In this document: positions 20,097 to 29,183 of the stretch, piece by piece | How the letters are laid out: each line of letters begins with the position of its first letter | Position numbering within the stretch: position 1 is the first letter of the stretch | Assembly: GCF_000143415.4 (NCBI RefSeq) | Contig: NW_003314262.1 | Coordinates: 5,956,940-5,988,543 of the forward strand | DNA length: 31,604 nt | Source: Selaginella moellendorffii | Lineage: Eukaryota; Streptophyta; Lycopodiopsida; Selaginellales; Selaginellaceae | Direction: 5' to 3' | The notes under the pieces: model-generated | What the model saw: only the letters and a program-made list of their open reading frames with translations | The model's database searches: none | What the model was told of the DNA's origin: nothing | Program-made: the position numbers and the translations under genes

Positions 20097-20929
20097 TGTA
20101 AGCCACAAATTTTTCCTTTCCAATTTGCCAAATTACCTCATCTATCCAACCAACATTGCCTTAGCTTTTAGCTAAGTTCCCTCGCTAAGGTTCTCGCCTA
20201 TTGTACTAGCTTCTACTTGGTCCTACTTGGTTTCAAATACTCACTGCACGAGCAATGGAGTGTTAGCCATCCATCTACGAATTCCTAAATCTCTCCTAAT
20301 CCCCCTCCCCGGGTTAGACTGGACTTAAGGTATGGTTCCACTCCCCGCAGGCACAAACAACCAAACACACCAAGCCTCCAGGTTCCTAACATCCCTTGTT
20401 ACAACAAGACTTGATCATAGGACCCTCTAAATCCCAAGCCGTGGGTGCAACACTTGCTTCGGGATGCCAAGGCGAAACACTGTGGCCTAACGGCTCAGTA
20501 TGGGTACCTCCACCCTCCCACTTCCATCCCGAAGGGAAGGCCCAAGCCCCTAGGAAGGGCAAGGACCAATGAGCCACAAGGTACTCAAGTGGGGCACCAC
20601 TCCACATGAGCCGGAAGCACCGCAATCGGTTTCCCTTGGACTCGATCTCATACCTGACTTCAGACTCGGTCTCGGACCCGATCTCGGACTCGACTTCAGA
20701 CTCGACCTCAGACTTGGTCTTGGACCCGATCTCAGATCTCGGACTCTATCTTGAACTCGGTCTCAAAGTCGACCTCAGACTCGATCCCAGACTCTATCTC
20801 GAACTCGGTCTCAGAGTCGGTCTTGGACTCGATCTCAGACTTGGTCCCATTTGATAAACTCTTTATCATTTCGGTCGTGCTTTCGGGGATTCTTTAGCCT
20901 ACGACACCTCGGGAAGTTGGTTCCTTACA
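20097..20929 (-). mobile_element. chromovirus 5' LTR (internally deleted)
   Basis: An 833-bp LTR; on the plus strand it begins TGTAAGCCACAA and ends TTCCTTACA, followed by the TSD GCCTC. Compared with the 3' LTR and the copy at 28165-29183, it lacks everything from 'cgagagtgggagctgc' to 'gacctgtattag'. 'cggtttccctt' (20637) is joined directly to 'ggactcgatctc'. The missing part includes the conserved core (12135-12196). The minisatellite remains at 20638-20847. The ORFs over it are not genes. Confidence 0.87.
20638..20847 (-). repeat. hexamer minisatellite in chromovirus 5' LTR
   Basis: GACTCG, GATCTC and GACTTC-type hexamers, i.e. GAG-based on the minus strand. This is the counterpart of 13912-14206 and 28943-29107. 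It produces several spurious Asp/Ser- or Leu-rich reading frames. Confidence 0.88.
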
Positions 20930-21290
20930 GCCTCTAAAGTTGGATGGTTTCAAGGGCTTGAACTTTGAAACTTATGCAACCAAGGGTGATTGCAAAAATT
21001 TATTGTCCTTAGAACTTGAAGTGGAGTTTGGTTGCTTAGATGGTACTAATTTAGCTGCCTCAACTTCTTTCTTCCTCTTTTTATTCTCCTTTTTCAATTT
21101 GTGAACTTCCTTTCTTAAATTCTCAATCTCAATGTCTTGAGCTATACCCTGCAGTGCTATAGTATTAGGCTCTTCCTCTTTTGACTCAACCTCAACCTCT
21201 TTCATAGCATCTCCAACAATAGTTTCCTCCTCTCAATTCGCTTGTTTAGAGGTTTCAACATCATTAGTATGGTTCTTTTTCACCATCTCA
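20930..21290 (-). pseudogene. gag of older host retroelement, N-terminal part
   Basis: From about ATG 21287 (MVKKNHTNDVETSKQAN, then TGA) the same frame continues through MKEVEVESKEEEPN. It then has a strong charged coiled coil (IEIENLRKEVHKLKKENKKR), a Ser-rich linker, a TAA, and KFKPLKPSNFRG. This last part runs straight into the chromovirus LTR. The continuation GMLDYQVLEDWVYSM is at 11426 onward. The chromovirus therefore landed inside this gag gene. Class and clade of the host element are uncertain. Confidence 0.65.
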
Positions 21291-21398
21291 CCAACTACAT
21301 GCATGTTTCTATTAGTAATTGAACATGTATACAACGTTCTTACTGAATAGTGCTATCCAACTAATCCTACACAAGTCGCTTTGGATCTACTAAAAAAG

Positions 21399-21597
21399 TC
21401 TCTACGTATACAACTTGAGTCAGAAATTCCAACAAAAGTTGGATACAAATCGTTGAAATAATTCCTCTAATACCAAATGTATCATTCCTTTGTAAACTGA
21501 GTGGTACTCGGAGCAACACTCTTTGTGTATGCAACTTGAGTCAAAAATTCCAACAAAAGTTGGATAAAAATCACTAAATTCCTCTTATACCAAATAT
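21399..21597 (-). repeat. tandem duplication of a leader/PBS segment
   Basis: Two direct copies of about 80 bp (21399-21482 and 21521-21597) share 'caacttgagtca' and 'aaattccaacaaaagttgga', and each ends in a PBS-like 'taccaaat'. On the minus strand they read TTTGGTATTAGAG and TTTGGTATAAGAG. They belong to the 5' leader of the older gag-bearing element. Confidence 0.65.
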
Positions 21598-22205
21598 AGT
21601 GCACCTAAATTTGGAGTCGAACTTTAAGCCTATTGTGTTATGAAACAAGAGTCTAATACACTTTCAATCCTACAAACACCAACTCTCTATATCTAGCACC
21701 TACATACAAAATGGTGTCAAATGGTATCTGGCACAATTTTGGCATACTGGTGGTCTAATGTGAGGAGGTGGGTACTTCACCAACTAAAGTAACATGGAGC
21801 TTGGGCTTAGACCCAAATCTGATATAGAATAAAAAGCAACACAACCTAACAAAAGCCAAACTAATATCTCCCCATTAACCCCCCACAACCTAATATAGAG
21901 GGTTCTAAATGTATAATAGGGATAATTGTTAGAATGTATGGTTAACCACTTGTTTAGTTCCTATTGGACTGTGTCACTCCTTATTCTACATTTAGCTTAG
22001 GTCTAAACCCAAGTTCTATGCTACTCTAGTCGATAGGGTATTCTCCTCCTCACCATTGGTATGCCAAAATTGTGCTAGATACTATTTTGCATGTAGGTAT
22101 TGGATATGAAGAGTTGGTGCTCATAATATTGAGAGTGTATTGGACCTTCATTTTGTGGTGTAATGGGCTTAAAATTTGACTCTAAATTCAAGTGCACTAC
22201 TCTTA
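21592..22205. repeat. palindromic pair of LTR fragments
   Basis: The left arm (21592-21890) and the right arm (21893-22205, read in reverse) match over most of their length. Shared stretches include 'cacaattttggcatac', 'acaccaactct' and 'cacctacata.aaaat.gt'. Both also match the LARD LTR around 5060-5190, e.g. 'cttgggcttagacccaaat'. The left arm follows the PBS of the older element and is its 5' LTR. The right arm ends in the shared core (TTCTAAATGTATAATAGGG at 21901-21919). Confidence 0.75.
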
Positions 22206-24080
22206 TATGGGATAAGAACAATCGGTTTTAGGCTTAGATTATCATGATTAATCGTTTCTTTCCTTCTAACAAAGAAAAACAAGTCTTGGTGGAAATGTCA
22301 TTTATCAATATGAAATACAAGGATGTGCTATGTTTTTATCAAACTAATCATCATATGAATAAGTAAACCCTTTTTTATTTTTGACCCAAATAGTGTTTTC
22401 ATGAATCTTTTTATAGCATCGATAATATTCAAATATATGGCCTCCAAAACACCTTTTATGACATCTATTGATTTTGCTATAGCAACAAAGATATGAAAGC
22501 TTAATGATAACTTAAGGGATGCAATCAATCATGATTGATATGATAAAGTGAAGGGCAAGAAGAGGAAGCTCATTTTCCTAGTATGTGGCTTTAATATTTA
22601 TTTGTAGTGGGTTTTGTCTTAATATATTTTATGCTTTTTTACACAAAACAAGATTGAACAAGATTGAATGAGATTCTCAAAGCTATGGAGAAGATTAAGA
22701 GTGTGTCTACTAAAGAAGAAAAAATCTTGCCCACTTAGAAAGTCTAAAATTAGTATAACACTCTTCTAGAACTACCTATTATATTTGGATAAAGCACACA
22801 ACTTATGAATAATTGGATGAAGATGGTGACTAATTTTGACTTAACAGACATAGGGTTTTATATAGAAAACTCCATCACTTGGTGAAAATAAATTTCCTTC
22901 AATGGACCTATTAAAGTGTGGAAGAATAAAGGAGTGCCCAAGGATATTTGTCTTTGGTGCTATAGACAAATGTGGATCACTAAAATTTTGGAGTTTGCAT
23001 CAAATAAAGGAAAGAGGGTATTTCTAAATTGTCCTTTTTTAGAAGATCACACCACTATCAAACCCTTAGAATGTTCATAAGTACTTCAAAGAGATCAGGG
23101 GTCAGTACACTATCAATGTATTTAGAATAGTAAACACTGATAACAATAAAAACTTGGGATGTGAAATTCATGAATCAAACCTTTAAATAACTTGCATTCA
23201 AAGCTTTCATTCTTTTATAATCATTTAGTATTGATTAGTTTCTTTTTTCTCAGTTTTTACATTAAAATAATATATGTCTTTTTACTAAGACAAAGTACTA
23301 AAATTAAATAAAAGATGATCCATACTACAAAGCAAACATTAGGAAGTGACCTACATTATAAAATGAACATTACAAATTACTTGAAAGTTGAACCACACTA
23401 TACATAAAAAAATCTATCTAAAACACATAAGTTTTATCACTTTTACATGACACAGTCATCTTCTTCCATATATCATTTTGAGTTCTAACTTAGAGGAATA
23501 GTAAAGCAAGACTAGCTAAAGGGTGGGTCATATCTTATGCCAATTACTATTATGAAGAAGATGTAAAAAACAATCTCACTCAACATATCCAGTACCAAAA
23601 GTGTCTAGTGCACAACACCTAAGACTACTTGTTCTTAAGAGACAAAAGCGTTGGAAATACATATGGAGATATAAATTTTGCAATTGGAGAACTTAAGGGT
23701 GGCAAATCCCATCCATGCAAAGAAGGTTAGGGGGACCATAGCAGGGGACCACTCTTGAAATGGTGGGCCTGACCAGTCTGAAATATGTGCTGATTAAGAA
23801 GATCTAGACATTGGCATAACTAGAACAAGGAAAATTTAAACCCTAAAAAGTAAAGTTATTACATGAAAAGAAATTGATTCAGCATTCATAGCCTAAACCT
23901 ATACATATAACATCAGTGTCAACAGCTGTACACATGAAGCACAAGATGGTTAAAGTTTGACTTAATTTAATATTTACTGAGTAATAAAGTTTTAGTGTGT
24001 GCATTATATTTATCCTCACATATTCCAAATAAATGCGAATATTAAAAGTATATTCAGTGATAGGCATGAAAAACCCTTAA
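22206..24080. other. AT-rich decayed region without a clear gene
   Basis: About 1.9 kb of low-complexity AT-rich DNA. The only protein-like stretch seen is a possible zinc-finger remnant at 22934-23060. The 60-66 codon ORFs on the minus strand (22328-22528 and 23879-24067) are hydrophobic or biased and not recognised. No LTR ends or TSDs were identified. Confidence 0.5.
22934..23060 (+). pseudogene. possible GRF-type zinc-finger remnant
   Basis: An open stretch reads VPKDICLWCYRQMWITKILE, continues with FASNKGKRVFLNCPF and ends with LEDHTT. The order C-x2-C ... N-x-G-K/R-x-x-F-x-x-C-P resembles GRF zinc fingers, which often accompany plant retroelement or nuclease proteins. The canonical Gly after the second Cys is Tyr. 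Flanking frames carry stops. The resemblance is weak. Confidence 0.25.
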
Positions 24081-25010
24081 AAGGGAAATCCTCATTCAAA
24101 TGGAGCATGAAGAGGTGAACACTTTGTCATCAATCAACCTGTCATTTAACACATTCCTCAACTTCCAGCACATTCCTCAACTCGAGCTATGTTGGGTCAA
24201 GAGGCAAGATCTGGTAGAATGTTCTTTTGGCTCGTAGTTAGTATGTCAGCCTTTTTTGCACGGTGGTCATGGAGAATAAACTCATGACTAAGTTAAATGC
24301 TCATGACCCACAGTAACTGCTAGAGACAGTGTCTGAGCTCTCAATCCCTGTAAGATATGTGTATGGTAAGGCATTCATGTGAGCTTTACATGTGAAAGAC
24401 AGGCTTCTCGCCATGAAAATACACTCGTGAATGTGTCTTTGCTTTCATTTTTTCTCTCCCTTACATAGAGAAAGAGAGAAGGCAGTGGAAGTGGTGGAAG
24501 GCAAAACCTGAGAGTCGGAAGAATCAGCAGGCACTGTTGTAAGAAAAGCAGCAAAGCAAATAAAGAGTGAGCGTCTAGACTACGACAATGAGTATCATGA
24601 AGAGGAGCTATTCCGGAGAGCACTCAACGGTCAACCGCCTTGCACACTTTTGCATTTTTCTAGAACAAACACAACAGTCATTCTTGCGGAGGCAGACTCA
24701 CAGTGCTGCACTTGCCAGACCACTTATCCATTTTGGCCATGATGGATTGCGACACTGGCATGCTGTTGCAGACTTATAAATGCGAAGTGCAAGCTCAAAC
24801 GTTGTTGTTGCATCGCTAAGTTACAAACATAATCATAAGAACATTGATATGATATTAAGAGAGCAGATTATTATTGCTTCATTTCGAGTCCCTTATTCAC
24901 GAGTACGTATACTTGCATTGCAGCTGCGTTCCTTTTCCCTGGCAGAGCAAAAAAATCATGAGAGAAGCGTGAGAAGAAAAAAGAGAAAGATTATAACCTT
25001 TGGCTCAACC
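24081..25010. other. gene-island DNA downstream of the cysteine-rich gene
   Basis: Unique-looking DNA, less AT-rich than the flanks, with no retroelement similarity found. It holds the 3' flank of the minus-strand gene at 25011. The ORFs here (for example 24375-24623 minus and 24780-25154 plus) have no recognisable family, and the latter overlaps the real gene antisense. A tiny two-exon candidate at 24624-24740 is discussed in the findings. Confidence 0.45.
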
Positions 25011-25235
25011 TCAAGGGCAGCACTGAGAAAGGAGTGTTTTCACCAAGGTAACGTTGCAAGCGCAAATGGGCAAGGGACTGCAGCACTGAGTGATTTTGGT
25101 TGGATCGCCCAAAGCATTGATGATGCAAGTCAAAATGGCCTGGAGATTGGGTAGGGAGCACTGCTGCGCACGAGCAAGTGTCGCAACCATGGCGAGCACC
25201 AGGAGCATAAGCAGCACGGACCTTGCAAAAGCCAT
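25011..25235 (-). CDS. small secreted eight-cysteine, lipid-transfer-like protein
   Basis: A 74-residue protein. Residues 1-23 form a clear signal peptide (MAFARSVLLMLLVLAMVATL, then ARA), with cleavage expected before QQC. The mature part of about 51 residues has exactly eight cysteines, spaced C-x10-C-x13-CC-x5-C-x-C-x11-CC. The C...C...CC...CxC order is that of the plant eight-cysteine (nsLTP/prolamin) fold. In nsLTPs, however, the last two cysteines are separated and more distant; here they are adjacent and the protein ends one residue later. Support for a real gene: a TATA box 58 bp upstream, a short 5' leader, an ATGG start context, and codon-level cysteine order. It may be a truncated nsLTP or a distinct cysteine-rich peptide. 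Lipid binding is inference. Confidence 0.68.
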   Translation of the reverse strand: MAFARSVLLMLLVLAMVATLARAQQCSLPNLQAILTCIINALGDPTKITQCCSPLPICACNVTLVKTLLSQCCP

Positions 25236-25292
25236 GGATGGGAATCAAGAGAGGATAAGAGAAGATGATGGCTTGGAGTTGTGGAAAAGCCG

Positions 25293-25300
25293 CTTATATA
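25293..25300 (-). promoter_or_regulatory. TATA box of the cysteine-rich protein gene
   Basis: TATATAAG on the minus strand, 58 bp before the ATG at 25235. Transcription would start near 25265, giving a 5' leader of about 30 nt that ends CCCATCCATGG. Confidence 0.65.
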
Positions 25301-26815
25301 CACGGAATTGAAAGAAAACTGGGACTCCACCAAAATTTGGCGGGCCAGCAGTAACGAAGGCCGCTGAGTAAAGCATGCTCTCAGCAAGAGTGATCAAGTT
25401 GACAATCCCGACGATTTAGATCCATGGTGGGACTGGCTAATATAATTAACTATTTTCTTATAATAATTACATGCTTTGGCACCCAATTAGAATATAATCA
25501 TAATAATATAATATAGTTAATCTTATAATTAATCTTATAGTTATCTTGACTACCGTGCCAGCTTATGCCAGTAGATGCTCACGAAGCACACTACGCTGTC
25601 AATCCCTGTCAATTGTAAGACCCCTTAAGCACGGGCATTATATAATGGCAAAGCTGTGTGGCCTAGAACTTCTTACGTTTTACGTGTCATTGCAGAAACA
25701 GCAGAAAGTAAGCAGAAGAAGAAGAAGGATTTTTATGGTCACTGCGCCCAGTGGGGCATGGGACCGTGGCCTTATGCCAGATTGGAAGTCTTGTGCCCCT
25801 CGCTCAGCTCGAGGTTCTGCATGCGTGGCGTTGGAGAGAAATCCATGGAGAGGGGAGAGGGGAGAGGGGGGCAATTGATGCTCCAGTCGTGGCCGCAACC
25901 GTCCGCCGATTATGCTGTATAGATGTGCAGTATCAGGCTAGTAGGTGCGCCCAAAGTATATAGGTCGACAGAGTCTACGCCTCCTCTTAAAGCAACCAAT
26001 ACAGGCATCTGGAACAAAAGCATATCGACAGTGCGACATTTGGATATGGTTGCACGGTTGGTTCTGCTGTCCTGGTGGGCCAATGCCAACTGAACGCACT
26101 GGACAGTTTGCTCTCTCACTGGCCTCCCAGTAAACCTTGAGAAGACAGCATATGGACGGGAGAAAGAGATGCTGCAGCCTCTCTACTGTGGTGGACAAGA
26201 AATCAGCAAGGCTACGTGCTGGACTATGGAAGCCAAGTATCCATTCTCGAGGCGATTTTGACGTACAGTTGATGTTTTGAAAGATTCTGTGCCTGGTTCT
26301 TGTCGAGGTGATGTCCAGGGCCCCAAGTGTTTGAGATGATCCACCATTCATGAAGGGTGGTGGTTAGGGTCTTCTTGTTGGCGTCGGTTTGCCTTACAAA
26401 GCTTGTGAGTTGACCTTCGCTTCTTGGCCGCTTGGCATTCATCCCACCAGGGAGAGCATGAAAACGTCCGCACTTCCGTGAGGTTTTCAATCGATGGGAT
26501 TACGAGACATGCCGCACTGTTCCTGAAGGGGGCGAGACATTATTCCAGCCGATTCGCTCTGGTAGCCTGGCTGCTTCGTCATTATCGTCTCCCTATGGCT
26601 GCAATTGTGCAGCGATTGGTCGTCCGACCAGCAGATAATCATTCGTGCTTCAGCCATTCACATGTGAAACCGTCACTGCTAGACGTTTTTGAGGATATCA
26701 TCCAGAAGCAGCGGGAGTACATGCTAATGAAAACTCAAAAACATGGAATATAACAAAGACTCTTTGATATACAAACTGTTTACACTCTGCATGTTCGCAC
26801 CACTCAATTTTGGAT
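25301..26815. other. unique spacer between cysteine-rich gene and POLD2 remnant
   Basis: About 1.5 kb without recognised genes or repeats. It includes an AT-rich stretch (25440-25560) and several ORFs of 60-137 codons on both strands (for example minus 25938-26351 and plus 26424-26753). None shows a known motif, and they overlap one another on opposite strands. With introns as short as those in the neighbouring gene, an unrecognised multi-exon gene cannot be excluded. Confidence 0.45.
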
Positions 26816-27968
26816 TCAAGATTCGGGATGAGCATCTAACGCTAAGGCAGTGGAAAGCGTAAGCAGATGATAATCCAGTGTCCGCAAGTTCACCTGGCAA
26901 TCATTGATGTTGGAAGCCAACAAACAAACGGTCTGAACAAGTTACCATCACGGCAGTTCCCGAATCACAAAGGCGCAGAATCGAAATAGCTCTCACCAAT
27001 TTTCCTTCAACTAAGAAACAGTCGCCGGTACAGTCAAGGGCTAAGCAAATATACATACCAGTAAGTATAGCGAGATATAAAGCTCTTCTGATTTCCACAG
27101 AAGTAAAAATGCGGACATGTGTCCAGAACGAACGGATCCCTATCCGTGTATGGAAAACACCCTGCTCGTAGCACAAAGTGAGCGACATTACTTGTGTGAA
27201 ATAGTATACCCAGTGTATCAGGAGCTGTAGGCGCAATATGTCTCCAGCGCAGAGTTCTTTCCATAAGTTCGATGACATCTTTGGCTTCCAGTAATTTTCA
27301 AGATGATCGACATTTTGTCCAGATGTGCCGAGAAACCTGAAACCGTAATATCAAACAGAGAATACTTACTCTATACCGTCCAGTTCAAATCGATGAGGAT
27401 TTGTCGCAGATAAAAAGGTACTGTAAGCAGACGCTCCAGGAAAGAGACACTTATGCAAGGGCTGAAATAGCATTTTAATTCTGGTGGTCATAACAACAAG
27501 CATTTCATACCTGCTGGGGTAAAGTAAAGTTTGCAGGGTCATTTGCTCCAGGCATTATATCAACTGGCATTGCTGCTGCTATCTGTTACAGGCCCAATGT
27601 AAGTAGCAAATGCATGCGCATGGACTTACTTGAGTTAGCACAATGTCAAGCTCCTTCACTGGTTCAGTCAACCTCACTTGGTCCTTGCGGAAATAGCCTG
27701 CAAATGCTAAGAGCATACAGAATGTTTTGGGAAGACAAACCTGCCTTGGAGAACAAGTTATATTCCACATCAAGAGAATTTCCCGCAACTATCAGATGAA
27801 CGATCTGAGTGCTCAGCACTTGTTCCTAAACAATACAGGTAATATAAGTTGATGTAATATTCCTGCTATCTGATTACCTATTCTTCGCCCAAATGCCTGG
27901 TAAGGTGATCAACCAAGAGCCGTATTTGCAAAGGGTTACAATGATCAGAGTGTGTCTCTTTTATATAC
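26816..27968 (-). pseudogene. POLD2: DNA polymerase delta small subunit, 5'-truncated, broken
   Basis: This encodes the C-terminal ~260 residues of the B subunit of DNA polymerase delta, the inactive phosphodiesterase-fold scaffold that holds the catalytic subunit at the replication fork. Exons on the minus strand: 27968-27878 (LLVDHLTRHLGEE), 27825-27741 (IVHLIVAGNS), 27697-27630 (LTEPVKELDIVLTQ), 27582-27511 (PVDIMPGANDPANFTLPQQ), 27461-27370 (PLHKCLFPGA), 27336-27210 ([29 protein letters not shown]), 27161-27059 ([17 protein letters not shown]), 27010-26946 (EGKLVRAIS) and 26893-26816 (VNLRTL, stop). Lesions: an in-frame TAG closes the first exon, one base is missing near 27290, and exon phase does not fit at the 27059/27010 junction. 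Upstream exons are absent, replaced by a microsatellite and LTR sequence. Confidence 0.88.
26894..27877 (-). other. eight very short GT-AG introns in the POLD2 remnant
   Basis: Introns at 27877-27826 (52 bp), 27740-27698 (43), 27629-27583 (47), 27510-27462 (49), 27369-27337 (33), 27209-27162 (48), 27058-27011 (48) and 26945-26894 (52). All begin GT and end AG, with donors such as GTAAGT, GTATGT and GTATGA. Boundaries were placed by protein homology and, except at 27059/27010, by phase. Their retention shows a copied or decayed genomic gene, not a retro-pseudogene. Confidence 0.8.
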
Positions 27969-27982
27969 CTAAATATAATCTG

Positions 27983-28044
27983 TATTATTATCTTTATTAT
28001 TATTATTATTATTATTATTTGGTTTAGAATGAGCACACACACAC
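27983..28044. repeat. (TTA)n microsatellite followed by (CA)n
   Basis: Twelve or so TTA/ATT units (27983-28020, one interruption) and a short CA run (28034-28044). They lie exactly between the truncated POLD2 exon and the leader of the LTR copy at 28165. Confidence 0.9.
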
Positions 28045-28079
28045 AATCAAATCACATAAGAAATTTATACCACTCTTTA

Positions 28080-28164
28080 GTTTTTTTACACCTTACTTTA
28101 ACCATCTCCTAGTAATCTACTTTTATCCTTCTCTAGAATTGAGAAAGAAGCTCTAGTACCAAAT
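28080..28164 (-). mobile_element. leader and PBS of a third chromovirus-family copy
   Basis: Homologous to 20015-20096. The degenerate PBS TGGTACTAGAGC on the minus strand (28150-28161) lies before the LTR end. Internal sequence stops at about 28080, so the element is truncated right after its leader. Confidence 0.75.
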
Positions 28165-29183
28165 TATAAGCCATAAAATTTCCCTTTCTAATTTACCAGC
28201 GTATCTATCCAACCACCTTTGCTTTAGCCTTAGTTAAGTTCCCTTGTTAACGTTCTTACCTATTGTATTAACTCTTAAACTTACTTGGATTCAACTACTC
28301 ACTGCATAAACAATAAGGTGTTTGCCATTTATTTATGGATTCTCACATTCTCTCCCAATCCCTCTACCCAGGTTAGACTAAACTTAAGGTTTGACTACAC
28401 TCTTTATATACACAAGCAATTAAGCATACCAAACCTCTAAATTTTTAATATTCCTTAGTACAACAAAACTTGATCATGGGACCCTCTAAATCCCAAGCCT
28501 TGAATGCATATCTTACTTTGGGACCTTAAAAGGAAACACTATGGCATAACAGCCTAGTATAACTACCTATACTCTCCCACTTCTATCTTAAAGGGAAAGC
28601 CCAAGCCCTTAGGAAGGAGTAAAGATCAATGAGTAGCATGGTACTCAAGTGGGGTAATGAGTTAGGAGCACCGTAATAAATTTCCTTTTTGGGAATAAAA
28701 GCTATTCTTAAGCACTTCTTTGGGAAGCCTCTATAACACCCCTTCAATTCATATTCATTCTCACCCAAAACCATTAACCCCTAGTCCAAACCTCAACTTA
28801 GTTTGGAAACACCATTAAAAAGTTCTTTTAAAACTAAGTCTTTAGCCTTATTATTCCTACTATACTTTTGGAACCCTCTATAGTGCCCCCCTCCCACTAA
28901 AGAGGCGACCACTTTAGGCTTTCATCCCACAACCTGTATTATTATTCGAACTTGGTTTTAGTCTTGGATTTGATCTTGAACTTGACTTTGGAGTTGGTGT
29001 CGAACTTGATCTTAGACCCAATTTCAAATCTCAAATCTCGGTCTTGAACTCAATTTTGGACTTAGTCTTAAACTCGGTCTTGGAGTTGATCTTGGACTCA
29101 ATCTCATTTGATAAATTTATCATTTCGGTTGTGATTTTGGGATCCTTTAGCTTATGACACCTTTGGGAGTTTAATTCTTTACA
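28165..29183 (-). mobile_element. chromovirus-family LTR, uninterrupted copy
   Basis: A 1019-bp LTR: on the plus strand it begins TATAAGCCATAAA (ancestral TGTAAGCC) and ends TTAATTCTTTACA. It aligns in order with both LTRs of the large element. It keeps the part missing from the 5' LTR there, with the shared core at 28855-28926. It lacks the insertion present at 12209-13900, reading 'cctgtattattattcg' across that site. Many C-to-T type changes indicate old age. A minisatellite remnant lies at 28943-29107. Confidence 0.85.

Noticed and set aside
24780-25311. Plus-strand ORFs over the cysteine-rich gene
   Set aside because: They overlap the minus-strand gene that has a signal peptide, ordered cysteines and a TATA box. 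The plus-strand frames show no domain.
25938-26753. Minus-strand 137-codon and plus-strand 109-codon ORFs in the gene island
   Set aside because: No recognisable motif, and other long frames overlap them on the opposite strand. Kept only as spacer because unrecognised short-intron exons cannot be excluded.
27983-28044. TTA/CA repeats considered as a possible CRISPR or attachment structure
   Set aside because: Simple microsatellites without spacers; ordinary in plant DNA.
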